A stretch of DNA of 64,000 bases from Epiperipatus broadwayi (GCA_028023455.1 JAQFVV010012990.1:194087-258086); one strand, 5' to 3'. Numbered from the stretch's first letter, positions 46,401-58,690 are shown. Notes: generated from the sequence alone by a model not told the origin. Numbers and translations are program-made.

Positions 46401-49400
46401 AATATACTTTTGTCAATTGGTTTGGGTCAAAGTTGTAAGAGCAGTAAGCTTAACACTTATTAATAAAACTATAGTAATTATCTATCTATTAGCACCTTCA
46501 ATGAAAAATCGGGAGAAATCAATTTAAAACAAATCGAATAAAATGATTCACACACTAATTTAAAATCAATATACGAATTACAACTAAGAAAAATCTACAT
46601 GAATCTCCCTCTTAAAAAGATCAATTATTGCCATGATCTAATCTAACTCTTGGAAAGTAAGAGTTAATGTACTTTTCTTATAGTACAATAGAATTGAGTT
46701 GATAATGCCACACAGATATGATTCAGGTAATCATAAAATCATGTAATAATACTAATAAAATGATCTCATGGTTCTTAATAAAACAAATTAAATATATTTT
46801 GTCTTTACATGTTGTTGAATAGCTGTATGACATCCTAGTAGACTATAGGAGACATATGCTTCCCTTATAAGTTAATATATCCTAATGTACCATAATAACA
46901 TTAGTCGTGATAATTAAAGAAATATAAAATTTAAATAATATAAGCATGAAACAATAAAATTTAGAAGAACAGAATCTTCATCTAGGGAAAGGATACCTAC
47001 TCATCAACAAATACAATTTTAAAATCATCTCCAAAATAATATACAATATGCAGTCTTAAATGAACTAAATTTTTAAAGTAAATCAAATAAATAATATTAA
47101 TTTGAATTCAATTCCAATCTTTGCAACTGCCATTCTAATGCAACTTTGCATTTTCAAGTTTGGATCTGTATTTCTAAATGGTATGTATATTTGATTTGAA
47201 TAAAGATTTCTATAACATAACTAACAATTAATGAACCAAGAAACCATATAGAGATAAAGACTAAAATTTAATATAATAAAAATAAATTTATTAACAATTG
47301 AAGATAACTTTTTACATAAAGGTTCTTTGAAAAGCACAGGTGATGGTATACATGATGCATTTATAAAAATAAAACAAAATTGTCGCTTATCCCCTTTTAA
47401 AATCAAGTCTTTATTTACAATGTTAGACATTCTTGTTAACTATAACTAAGCTACTTTTTCCCAAAACATGGGCTAACTATTTTTATTGTGTTATACTTGT
47501 TTTAAAATAATAATAATTTGTTAGTATATGGAATCACTTCTAAACAGAATATGATTGTTATTCTATGGTTCAATAATAATCATTTACTGAGGTTTTATTC
47601 TTTTTAAAGTATAATTTACAATAATATCAGAGATATACTTTTATATCAACCTGCCTATTATTAATTAGCATATATAAATAACAATTCTTTATTAAGAGAA
47701 TCACTAATAAAATTAAAAACTTAACCCTTACTTGATAGAAAGTTTAATATTTCTCCCTGACATAAATAAGAAAATAATATCTGACATTATGTTAATTTAA
47801 ATATGAAGATAGTAAATTATTTCAGAAGCCATGTGTACAGCACACTCCAATTTTTGCTTATATCCACATAATAAATTATTAAAGAAAAATTTAATGACCT
47901 TACCAATCCATCAGCGAATTTCTTCTGGGTGGTGATGACAATATATATGTGTACATCTTATTATATTATTATTATTATAAAATATTAAAGTTTAAGAAAA
48001 TATGTTTATTGGTTTTATTATAACTGCTGACACAGCACAACAGTATAATGCACACACTAATCCTATTCCTTTACACTATAAATTGAACAGTGGCTCTGAA
48101 GTGACTATATACATCAAATTCAACTTTATCAATTGCCATAACTATTATAAAGCATACATTAACTTTACTTACATGGTGGAATAAAACTAAGATATCTTGA
48201 TGAGGGAGAGGCTAATCTGTGCCACAACTATTATACTGAAAAGAACAATGGAATATTCCAAAAGACCTTCCCTGGGATAAATATATGTGTGGACATGGTC
48301 CTAGCACATGGAAATGGAATATAAGCCATAGAAAAATCCTATCTAAGAATGCAGCTGTATTAACTAAGCATATATGACAATAAAATATTAAACAAAACCG
48401 CTCGTGAAAAAATATCTATCATTGGGAAGAGCAAATCTCAATCCTCCAAGGTATATTAATTAACATACAACAACAATAAAAACAAATGCATCTCATAATA
48501 ATAAAAACAGGAATAACATTAATCCTAAACATAACCATGGCAAGATAAAATAAATATCAAACTAGAGATAATAATTTATCTCTAAAAACTTCATATATGA
48601 AATAAAGCACTAAAATAATCAAACAAGTACAATTCAAAGTGACTTTTTAAAAAATATATATCTTAAATAGCATAATAAATTTTGAAAATAATAAGAAATA
48701 CACATATAACAAATAGCAGCATGATGTTAAAAAATAAAGTGAATGTCAATGGCAAATTCAAAACAATACTAAATGTAAATATAAAATATAATATCTTATT
48801 AACATTATAATGAAATTACTATGTTATACCAGCTAAAACTTTTTGTGAGCTTCTGATAAATATTACATACCCAAATATATAAAAAATGTGTATTGATAAC
48901 ATAATACTAACAAATGTAAAGCAACACAAATTCACTTTAATTGGACAAGTATATCACTATAGTATACCTCATGTTAAGTAATTAAATAATAAAATAAATT
49001 GATAAAATTTTACCTTGTACAACATAAAAATAAATGCATAAAATTTTACATGACAATTTGTAATATCTTTACATAATAAAATGAAATATATATATATTTG
49101 AGGAAAAGAAAAATTAAGGAGTCCTATTTTATAAATAGTGCGGATAATGTATTGAATAAACAGTGTCATTGTGTTAATATTCACAATTTATGGAAAGTAG
49201 GTAATTCACATGGGAACGTTACTGGTATGAGAGTTTGATCATATTTAAATATTAACGTATTGCTACTTAAGATGGCAGAATACGCCGAAGCTGGCTATAG
49301 CAAAGAATTTTAATCTTTAATTTTATATAGGCATTTTGTAAAAATTTTGTAGTTTTTATTCAAGTGAATATATATATATAAAACAGTAATAGTTCTTCAG

Positions 49401-50210
49401 CCGATGTCCTTTGGACAGTGAATCATGTTTAAGCAATGCATCCACCATTTTGTAAATTTAAAATAACACAAATATCAGTGACCTTCTGGACAAATGGAAT
49501 GCACATTTAAAACACCTAAGAATTATTGCAGCATAGTTCAATTTCCTTTCATTTAGCTATGAATTTATTGTACAAATTTTGCTATAGCTTTTTTTCTCTC
49601 ATTTTATTCAAATATAAAATCTTATTAAGGAGATTTTCTTTACACATCTGTGGATACATTTCTTAAATAAACTTTCTTTTAAAAGAGCATTTCACATTTT
49701 TATCAAAGTTATTATTTTCTTCAAATGAAGGTAAAATTAATAATAGTAATTAAAAAATTATTTTTCCTGAAAATACGTAGTTTGAATAATAATTTAAATT
49801 AAAGTCTTTCTCCTGCATTCATATTCTCATTTTTAAATAATGCTTTTAAAATGTTTAATTGCAACCCAGATAATAATTTTTTTAACATTCAAATAACTTT
49901 CTTTCAAATTATCGTAGTTATTGTTTTCATACTTTTCAATGAATAAGTTGTCTTTTTTCCACATTGAACACAATTCAAGTCAGGCACATAACTAATATAA
50001 GAAAGAGAATAATTACGATTATTCTTCTTGTCATTATCAAAGGTTAATTCTTTTAAGGTCTAATAAAATTAAACTCTGTTGAAGCATTTTTTTCTTTTAT
50101 CATTAGAATAAATTTTAACAATCTATCAATGGCAAATTTAAGCAATATTTAATTAACTTTGTGTATATATAATGCCAACATGGTCCAATAAACAGTTTAA
50201 AATCTTTTAC
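46401..50210. other. No gene recognised over 3.8 kb
   Basis: AT-rich DNA with only short open frames lacking motifs or splice-site support. No repeat structure I can define. Confidence 0.45.
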
Positions 50211-50500
50211 ATGATCACTATTTCTTATGCTTGCTCATAATTGTTATTAAAACAGGCAAAACTCTCCATACAGTAGTGCCACTCAGTGCAAGTCAGAGTA
50301 ATCAATGGATACCAGAAGGCTTGTGCGTAAAATCCCTATCTAGTGCCTACTCATTCAATATCCCCAGACTAGTTTCTAGCTAGTGAGTTTCATCAGTGAG
50401 GAGCCATGGATCTGAGAACACTGTACTAATGCAACCCTCCAGCAGCCACCTTTTATCTCTACTTAACTACAAAACTATGAGTCTAAAATTGAAACTACAA
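50211..50500 (-). mobile_element. Family R ribozyme element, single unit
   Basis: Matches parts of 30335-30900 and of 51161-51360 (AACAGGCAAAACTC, GCTTGTGC.TAAAATC, ATCTAGTGCCTACTCAT, TCCAGCAG.CACCTTTTA). It contains one hammerhead on the minus strand. Non-coding. Confidence 0.7.
50360..50404 (-). ncRNA. Type I hammerhead motif, family R
   Basis: The minus strand reads CTGATGA ... GAAAC, TA, GTC, with canonical cores and a GUC triplet. Stem I is well formed (TCCTCA with TGGGGA, including one wobble). Helix II (ACTCACTAGCT region) is disturbed compared with the other copies, so activity is uncertain. Confidence 0.55.
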
Positions 50501-50514
50501 TAATATTTTCAATC

Positions 50515-50870
50515 CAAGCTCATTAGCTTATATGGTCATATATGTCTGAACTCAGATAAAGATATGTGTAAGAGATTGTGATCTACATTAACTGATGAGT
50601 TCTGGTTCAGCAGAAAATTATATCATGTGAATCATACTTCTTTTTCACATATTTGCTCACATGTTTATAATTACACCTCTCCACAAGGTGTTAGACAAGG
50701 ATAGAAACCAGTCTCAACCTTGCACAAGAACGATGTGAAAATTACAGTACAGAAATGTTATTCATTAAATAGAAATCTCTATTTCAATGAATGACTAATA
50801 TCAATAATTAATATGGTCAACAAGATTTGTTGCTTTTCCTATAACATGTCAACTAAGATATTGTGTTACA
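50515..50870 (+). repeat. Repeat related to 46066-46400, hammerhead-like motif
   Basis: Shares about 180 bp with 46220-46400 (ATGTTTATAATTACA, CACAAGGT, GATAGAAACCAGT, GTGAAAATTACA). At 50592-50618 it reads CTGATGAGTTCTGGTTCAGCA then GAAAATTATA, with both cores intact and one mismatch in helix II, but no clear GUH triplet. It follows the family R copy directly. Confidence 0.55.
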
Positions 50871-51189
50871 ATAGCAAATATGGAAATACTAAATACAGGT
50901 TTTAATTTTCTTAATTTAAATTTATCTTTTCTGATTTGTTTTTCTGCCCTTATTATTGCTTTTTGTCAATAAAACTCAGTGATCCAAACAATCTTGGCAA
51001 TAAAGAATCATTTTTGCAATACTGGTGACATCATTTTGAAATTGCAACAGTTCTCTAAATATATATTATTATAAAAGTAAATAAAATATGAACAAAGAGT
51101 AAAATTGAATTATTATTCTTACATTACTGATTTTTATAAGCCAATAAACAGCACATGACCATCTCTTATGCTTGTGTATAACTGTTGTT
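50871..51189. other. No gene recognised
   Basis: AT-rich spacer. The last 30 bp (from about 51160) match the start of the family R copy at 50211. Confidence 0.4.
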
Positions 51190-51452
51190 AAAACAGGCAA
51201 AACTCACTATATGTATGCCACACACAGCAAGCTAGAGTAATCAATGGATGCCAGAAGGCTTGTGCATAAAATTCCCATCTAGTGCCTACTCATCCAATAT
51301 CCAGTACTGATGAAGGCCACAAGCCAGAAACTAGTCTGGCGATTTTGGATGAATAGGCACTAGATGGGGATTTTATGCACAAACCTTCTGGCATCCATTG
51401 ATTACTCTAGCTTGCTGTGTGTGGCATACGTATAGTGAGTTTTGCCTGTTTT
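51190..51452. repeat. 263-bp near-perfect palindrome of family R with hammerhead at apex
   Basis: The left arm (51190-51303) and right arm (about 51337-51452) are almost identical inverted copies, running from AAAACAGGCAAAACTC to its reverse GAGTTTTGCCTGTTTT. The 33 bp between them are the hammerhead core. The similarity of the arms suggests a recent event. Confidence 0.9.
51307..51336 (+). ncRNA. Type I hammerhead ribozyme motif at palindrome apex
   Basis: CTGATGA, helix II GGC/GCC around CACAA, GAAAC, TA, GTC, with cleavage expected after 51336. Cores are canonical. Stem III is ACUAGU, which as a monomer has no loop. Hammerheads with such minimal stem III are known to work as dimers. The palindrome arms supply a very long stem I, though three bases (GTA) next to the core are unpaired. 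Confidence 0.65.
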
Positions 51453-51558
51453 TTCTCATATGTCGTAGCATCGGCCGGGACGCGAACCCACAACCATCTG
51501 CAACCAACTACTTGCTTGCAAAGCGAATGCGATGACTTCTCAGCTAACAACGCCTGAC
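51453..51558 (-). mobile_element. Complete 106-bp tRNA-derived SINE with 16-bp TSD
   Basis: Flanked by GAGTTTTGCCTGTTTT at 51437-51452 and 51559-51574, identical in all 16 bases. The minus strand has A box TTAGCTGAGAAG and B box GGTTCGCGTCCC, then GATGCTACG and a very short tail (ACATATGAGAA). The whole mobile unit is therefore little more than a tRNA. It is the reference copy for those at 4272, 5958 and 29445. Confidence 0.88.
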
Positions 51559-51574
51559 GAGTTTTGCCTGTTTT

Positions 51575-52240
51575 AATTACTGATTTTTGATAATTTTAAT
51601 CTAAATATTTTTAGTAATTCTTGATTGGTAATAGCAAATTTATTGTATTGTACGGGGAGAGATAAAGATTGCATCTTTGAATTCTTATCATGCCTCTGCT
51701 AGTATATTATTATTTTGTGAGTTTAATTTAATAATTACTTTCGCAAAAATAAAATATGTATGATGTGCTAATACCTTTGAGTTACCACTACAGTAACAAA
51801 CTATGGCTAAACTCCTTAACACTGCATGAATTGGATTCAAAAGTTGCTTTTATTTGTACTTGTATAAGACAAATAGGAGAAAATGTTATCAATGCAAAGC
51901 ATTCTGGGATCATTCATATGATATTCAACACTTATCTCGAATAAATATGCTTTATTTGTTGTTTTTTATTTAAAAACATATAATAAACTTATAAAATATT
52001 ACAAATATTAAAACTTTTCATCAAAGCTGGATTGATATTGCTAACTAACTCCTTAATAAAATTTATTTCGCAGATTAAATATCTGAAGTTTATTTCTAAA
52101 GTTTAATGAGATTTCTTTAATGAGATTTCTACAACAATACTTCAGAAATTTCAATTGTTTTTGGTCTGTTAATTTGGCTATGAAATAAATGCTGAAATGG
52201 ATAATTTTATGATTCATAGCAAACTTGAAGCTTCGCATTT
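51575..52240. other. No gene recognised
   Basis: AT-rich spacer; nothing supported. Confidence 0.45.
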
Positions 52241-52358
52241 CTTCGACCCCCCCCCCCCTTTTGTTCTTTTACAAGATTTTGCTTTTAATTATTATTCTCA
52301 TTGTTTGACAACCGACTAAATAAATTAACGAAAGAGTTGAAGAATTTTTACGCTCTTT

Positions 52359-52381
52359 GGGACTGGGGTGGGGGAGTGGGG
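52359..52381 (+). other. Potential G-quadruplex
   Basis: Four runs of three or more G with loops of one to three bases (GGGACTGGGGTGGGGG, then AGTGGGG). It stands out in AT-rich DNA. A run of about 13 C lies 100 bp upstream (52246-52258). Confidence 0.6.
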
Positions 52382-52564
52382 TGAGGCGGAAGCAAAAAGC
52401 AAAGGAAAAATTCGAATATATATTTTTTGTTGATGTTCATTAATTAAAGTTGAATATTTAAATAATGCAGTGGATTTTTTTTATAATAAAATGCAATTGA
52501 AAATAAAAATTAATAGTATTTTTATTAAAAAAACACGAGTATATCGTTTTATATTATAACACTG

Positions 52565-54540
52565 AGTGACTACCAGAGGATACCTTTACAATGAGATGGC
52601 ACAGAAGAGAGATTTTCCAGGTAGTTGTAGTAATATAAAAGTAAGGCTACTATTTAAAAGAAAGAGTAAGGATCATAGAATGTTAAATAATTATAGACCG
52701 GTAGCAGTATCATCAGTTTTATATAAAGTTTTCTCATATATGGTGGCTGGAAGGGTTGCAAAATGCATGGAAAAAATAGTATAGTGGGAGAAATCCAAGG
52801 AGGCTTTCAATCATATAGAAGATAGTTTATTTGTACTTAAACAGCTTATGGATATGAGTAGAAATACAAGTAGACAGTTATATGTGGTTTTAATAGATAT
52901 AGAAAATGTGTATGATAGAGCAAATACAACTAGACCAGGGTGATTTTAGTAAATTTGGGAATGGATGGAGCTTTAGTGGATATTATTAAGAAATTATATA
53001 AAAATAATTACTATTCGTATCAATTAGGGAATATAAAATCAATTAAAGTTATAAATGGGGTGGGACTAAGGCAAGGATGCCCTATGCCACCTATTTTGTT
53101 TTTGTTGTATTTGAAATGGAGAGAGCAATAGAAAGACTAGGACCAGGGGTAGAGATACCATTAATAGGTGGCAAGAAAGTATATACATTGTTGGGTCTTT
53201 TGTTTGTGGATGGTGTTTTGTTGTGTGCAGAAAGAAGGAAAGATATGAAAGTTATGCTGAGGACATGTGCAAGGGTGGGTAAAGAGATGGGGATTAGATT
53301 TAGTGAAGTAAAATCAAAAGTAATGATGATTAATACTGGAGAAAGAGAAGTCAAACATTTTTTTATTGGGAGATATAAAGTTAAATATGGTGAGTAGATA
53401 TAACTATTTGGGAATTGTCTTAAGTAATCAGAGAAATTGTTTGAATGAATGGGAGAAGAAATTGATAAATGAAGAAAAGAAAAAAAAGGATTGATAAAGA
53501 AATTAACAGTGTTCTCATATAATAAATATGATGTAGCTAGAATTGTATGGAAGGGAGTACTAGTAGCAGGATTAACATATGGTAATGATGCAGTATGTGT
53601 TAGTAAAGAGCATTAGATTACATGGAAAAAGTACAAAGAAAAGTAGGAAGACATGCATTTGATGCATATGTGTGGACAGCAAAGGAAGTAATTCAAGAAG
53701 AAATAGGATGGTCAAGTTTTTATATGAGAGATGCTAAAAGCAAAATGAAAATGTACAGCAGATTGCAGTTTATGGATAATAAAAGAATAGCCAAAATAGT
53801 ACTTAATTGGGTTATAAATAAAGGGCAGGTAACAAGATGGGTAAAAAAGATAATGTGACATGGAGAGTATTTGGATAAAAAATTTATGTCAGTATATTTA
53901 TACAAGAGGTGGGATCATTGTGTTAGGAGAATTGTTGAGTGGTGTTAAGGAATGGGATAAAAGAATAGATGCATTAATAAAGAATATGAAACTGGAGAGA
54001 TTGAGAACTAGTATGGAGGGTAAAAAAAAGTTTAACTATTTATAGAAGTAAACAGGATATTGGTTGCAAGTTAATTTATGATAATAACAAGGAACGTAGT
54101 TTACTGTTTAAGGCTCGAACAGGATCTTTAGCAACAACGGAATATACACATAAATGGAAAAATGTGGGTGATTTAATCTGAAAGTTGTGTAAGGAAAGCA
54201 TAAAAAAATTTAGGCATCTGTTAATTGAATGTAATGCCTAAAAGCAGAAAGGGTACAAATAATGAAATTGTGAAAATAAATATAAACAAAGTGATTATAC
54301 AGAAAGTAGTTATTGGTTTTTTATGCTGGGTTTGGGGAAAAGGAGATTAAATATAAAGTCCATGGAGTTAACAAAAATTATGTTGTAGAAATGGAATGGA
54401 GCAGGATAAAGAAGAATATAGAAAAACTTAGGTTGGTGAATGGAAAGGGAAGTTAAAGTGGCTAACAGATTTCTCTGGGATATAGTTGCTGAGAGATTTC
54501 TGACTCCATAAGGAGAAATCACAGTGCGTCACATCACATC
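52565..54540 (+). pseudogene. Broken LINE (family B), plus-strand copy
   Basis: Frames in order give the RT fingers (VRLLFKRKSKDHRMLNNYRP, VAVSSVLYKVFSY) at 52566-52784, motif A remnant (LYVVLIDIENVYDRANTT) near 52890, motif B (VGLRQGCPMPPILFLLY) at 52940-53131, and a degraded catalytic motif in which FADD has become FVDG (53200-53220). The tail region (KAKEVIQEEIGWSSFYMRDAK type) follows at 53622-53858, and the end near 54460-54540 matches the 3' end of the minus copy at 18292. Frame changes separate almost every block, and the loss of the catalytic Asp pair alone would inactivate it. The far N-terminus and any endonuclease are missing. Confidence 0.8.
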
Positions 54541-54547
54541 AGTACAG

Positions 54548-55378
54548 TAAAGAGATGGGGATTAAATTTAGTGAAGTAAAATCAAAAGTAATGATAATAA
54601 ATGCTGGGTAATAAGAAAAGAAAGAATTTTTATTGAGGACATAAATTTATATGTGGTGAATAGGTATAACTGTTTGGGAATCATCTTAATAATCAGAGAA
54701 ATTGCTTGGATGAATAGAAGAGAAAAATTGATAAATGAAGCAAAGAAAAGAAAGGTCTGATAAAGAAATTAACAGTGTTTTCATATAATAAATATGATAT
54801 AGCAAGAATTATACGGAAAGGAGTGGTAGTAGCAGGATTAACATATGGTAACAATGCATTATGTGTTAGTAAAGGGGCCTCAGATTACTTAGAAAAAGTA
54901 CAAAGAGAAGTAGAAAGACAAGCATTAGATGCAGATGTGTGGATGGTATAGAAGGCAATTCAAGGATAAATGGGATGGTCAAGTTTTTATATAAGAGATG
55001 CAAAAAGCAAAAAAAAATGTTTGGTAGATTACAATTTATGAATAATAAGAGAATAGCCAAAATAGTATTTAATTGGGTTGTGAGCAAAGGGCAGGAAACA
55101 AGATGAGTGAGAAAGGTAGTATGGTATGCAGAAGCTTTGGATAAAGACTTTATGTCAGTATACTTATACAAAAGGTAGGATGATTGTGTTAAGAGAATTA
55201 TTGAGTGTTATAGTGGCAAGGAATGGGATAGAAGAATAGATACCTTAATTAAAAATAGGGAATTGGACAGATGGATAACTAGTAAGGAGAGTAAAAAGAG
55301 TTAAATATATATAGAAGTAAACATAATATTGGTGCAATTAATTTATTATAATAGCAAGGAAAGTAGTTTACTGTTTAC
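54548..55378 (+). pseudogene. Second partial LINE B copy in tandem
   Basis: The sequence restarts at a point equivalent to 53280 of the preceding copy (AGAGATGGGGATTAAATTTA) and runs in parallel with it to the equivalent of about 54115, with many differences and stops. It is cut off at the RTE fragment beginning at 55379. Either a second insertion or an old partial duplication. Confidence 0.75.
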
Positions 55379-55862
55379 CTTGGTCAGATTATTACCATAG
55401 ATGGAAACATAATGGATGAAATTAAGAAATATATGTTACTGGTATTTACTTATGGATCTGAAATGTGGACACTTAACAAAAGAGCAATACAGAGACGTTA
55501 TAACATTCAAAGAAGTATGAAAATATGTGTGTTAGGAGTAACAAGAAATCAAAAAAGAAATATATGGGTTAGAGAACAATAGGTGTTAATGACATCATTA
55601 AAAGAATTAAGAAACTGAAGTTGGCCTGGACATGCTGCTAGAAAATATGATAGTAGATGAACAATTGAAATCTTAAACTGGACTCTAAAAAGATTGCAAA
55701 AGATCTAGAAAGACCCCATATGTGAGATGGATGAATGAAATAAAAAAGTGTGATGATGTGATGTGAAGAAAGGAGGCTAGAGATCATAGAAAATAGACTA
55801 AACTTGGAGAGACCTCCATCTTAAAGTAGATTAGTAGCGTTTGGAAATGATGATGATGATGA
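55379..55862 (+). pseudogene. RTE-like LINE 3' fragment (family C)
   Basis: It starts at the GQIITIDGNIMDEI region of the RTE protein and continues through a decayed C-terminus to a GATGATGATGATGA tail at 55849. It lacks an internal portion present in the 31 kb copy. Confidence 0.7.
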
Positions 55863-57188
55863 ATTCAGATTGAGGAATATATTTACTTTATATAACTATC
55901 AAATGAAATGTAGAAACTATAACAAATAAATTTTTAATAAAGGTCTTATGACAATGAGGTTCAAAATGCTTGAAGATTGTACCGTTAGTAAATATGGAAT
56001 TGGGCTCAGGGCTCTAAGTAATCATTTAGGCCTATATACTGTACATTTTACATAATTTTAAATAATTGATAACTTAAGTAATTCTAACCTCAGAGAAACG
56101 TTCATTCAGACTCATGTGACTTTTAAAATAGCACATGATATAATAGAAAACTTCATTCTGTTTTAGTGGAGATAATTTAGATACCAAATCAAAAAAAAAA
56201 AAATGTAAAAAGATTTTTTTGAAGCTTTATTTAAAAGAATTTTTATTTAAAATTATGGGTGGCAGTAATAGAATCTAGATGGTGAAATCAGTGACACTAA
56301 TTTCACATCAAAAACTTTAAAATTGTTTGTACTGTTGATGTCATTATTTAAACAAACCAATTTGTTCATAACTACAATTAAATTTTCAAATGAAATTTTC
56401 ATGCATGCTTCTGCAGATGTCTTTTTAGCTATTTATTTCCTAAAGTAATTGAAAATAAATGAAATAACAATGCTCATAATTAAATTTATTGCTATGTGCG
56501 TGGGTGTACTGGTTATAAAGGCATGCATAAATATGTGTGGACATAACATAAGGGTTTATAAAGTAAACTGGAATTTTCTAATCTCCCCTTATCTGTATTT
56601 ACCACCTCCTATATCATCAAATTGCATAAAGAATAAGACCTTTGAATCTTCTTTATATTACAGCCTTATTAAACTTAATTTGCTAATGATATTGTAATTT
56701 AGAAATGTTATTGATTAAGTCAGATGTAAATATAGTAATGTTAAGAATTTAATATTCAGTTATGTAAGGGATAAAGCTGATATCTTATTTAAATAATATT
56801 TACATTGATAGTTCATTAGTAATCAAATTTAATAAAACAAAATAGGCACAACATACACAGCAGATAGATAATAAACCATGGATAAGTTTGCTTTACATAC
56901 TGAAGCTATTACACAAAATGAAAATTTGCTCTAATATATATAAGTCTGAGAACCCATCCTGCTTTAAACAGTTTATTAAATAATGCATAAGAGAAAATAT
57001 CCCAGAATCAAACCTCTATTAAATAATGCATCAACCCCCTATATTGTTTATAAAATTGAATGTATTAATGATTCTTGTAGATGTGTATACTATGGAGAGT
57101 CCATGCAAATATTGATTCTAGAATCTCATAAGTAAGTACTTATACAAACATGTAAAAAATGAACCTGAATATAAATCTATTTTCTTAG
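55863..57188. other. No gene recognised
   Basis: AT-rich spacer. The 82-codon frame at 56449-56697 has no recognised motif. The sequence ends with TATTTTCTTAG, a plausible splice acceptor for the next entry. Confidence 0.4.
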
Positions 57189-57190
57189 AG

Positions 57191-57271
57191 CATGAACAAC
57201 AGTCTGACAACATTTTTGACCCAGTGACTGTTAAGATTGTCTATGGTGAATGTGATGATAGAAAGCAAAAG
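57191..57271 (+). CDS. Weak exon candidate (27 codons)
   Basis: Open in one frame as HEQQSDNIFDPVTVKIVYG then ECDDRKQK, between CTTAGAG and the donor GTAAAA. If the acceptor is the second AG the exon is 81 bp and phase 0 at both ends; using the first AG adds two bases. The peptide is better balanced than background frames. Whether it belongs to the same gene as 27874 and 33082 cannot be told: the preceding exon there ends in phase 2, so at least one exon would have to lie between them. Confidence 0.35.
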
Positions 57272-57539
57272 GTAAAAGAGGCATGGTTTATTTTTAATAC
57301 TTTTCACACAATCAAAACAATATTCAATTATCCAAAAAATGGAATATGTAAAATATCAATTTATATAAATTAGCTTTCCATATAAATTATACAAAGCCTC
57401 CTGCATCTCATGAGCTATGAATATGGTTTTATCAGCTGAAAGTGCATCTAGCTCTGTCTATATATATATATATATATTGTACCAGTCAAAATATGTTTAT
57501 CCATCTAACATGAGCTGGAACTCACAAAATGTACTTCAA
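57272..57539. other. No gene recognised
   Basis: AT-rich, with a short TA run at 57459-57477. Confidence 0.4.
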
Positions 57540-57630
57540 ACCCAGTCAAGCCCAAGATTTAGGTCAGGAATCAGCCTGGATTCAAACCCTCTCTCTAAGC
57601 CCCAGATCTAACACCTAATGAATAACATAA
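57540..57630 (-). other. tRNA-like segment (possible SINE remnant)
   Basis: The minus strand has GGGTTTGAATCCAGG, an excellent B box, and about 30 bp upstream TTAGGTGTTAGATCTGG, a fair A box. It is not related to the 106-bp SINE by eye. Confidence 0.4.
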
Positions 57631-58489
57631 TAGTGATGGCACATGAGAATTAATCTTAATCTGGCTGACTAGCAAAGCTGAGAAAACAATGAGACATCTA
57701 TTACTATGACTAAACTAAAATATATAAGCAGGCTTTACTTTTGGAAGTGGAGAAAAGAAGAATTCGAACTACTCAAATAAGTTAGACAATAAAATATAGT
57801 TTAATATACTGACAAATTATTATACATTTATAAATTAATTATATACATTAGTGTGTGCGTGAATGAGCAAGTGATTACATAGTGTCATTCATGCTATTAT
57901 TTCTCATATGCTCTTTATTAGCTAAATAATATATTACAAATAAACACTTATCTTTGGTGGGTCTAATATTAAAATGCCAGTCGAATATTAGAAAGAATTA
58001 CATAATACTGCCATAAATGCTTTGATTTACAGTTCTGAAATGTGGTGACTAACATTATTTAGGGGAGTGTTCTGGGATTTATTACAGATATAAGATAAAT
58101 TATTTTCACACCATTACAGTCATGAAAATAAATAAAATACATTTGAAAACATTTGATTATATTTGAATCTAAATGACAAATTATTTTAACAATAGTAAGA
58201 CGAATGCTTTATTTTTCCCAAGGCATATAGATACTTTTAAATATAGATATATAAATTACGACGGTGAGATTGTATATGATTGAAATAAACTTAATTAATA
58301 AATAGAAGTAATTGGCATTTATATGTATATCTTTTAAGCAAAGCTTAATTTTAATATTAGAGCATTAAAACTGGGCCACGAAGCAAAAGAAATAATAATA
58401 CAAAGAAGTTTGCAGTGCTGACATAATAGCCTAAAAATAACTAAGAGGAAAAGGTCGTGCTTCTGGATGAAAAACGAAATGGATGGACA
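57631..58489. other. No gene recognised
   Basis: AT-rich spacer; nothing supported. Confidence 0.45.
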
Positions 58490-58690
58490 TTGGGTGTGCC
58501 AAACTTAGGGATTACCGCCAGTGGCCTTTTATATGAAGAAAGAATATGCATAGCGTGTGCCAAACTTACGGGATCACCGCCAGAGGCATTTTATATGAAA
58601 TAGATATGATTCCAGATAGCTCAACTATCTACGGAATGAGATATAAGAAATCTATGGGTTCGAACTTGTCGTAACCCCCAGATTAAAAGA
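58490..58690 (+). mobile_element. Possible SINE: 61-bp tandem units plus tRNA-like segment
   Basis: GTGTGCCAAACTTA followed by ACCGCCAG.GGC.TTTTATATGAA occurs at 58494 and 58555. Directly after it, 58611-58680 has TAGCTCAACTATCTACGG (A-box-like), an anticodon-arm-like hairpin AGAT/ATCT with loop ATAAGAA (AAG, Leu-like), and GGGTTCGAAC (B box). The T arm is disrupted, so it is not a working tRNA. Confidence 0.45.
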
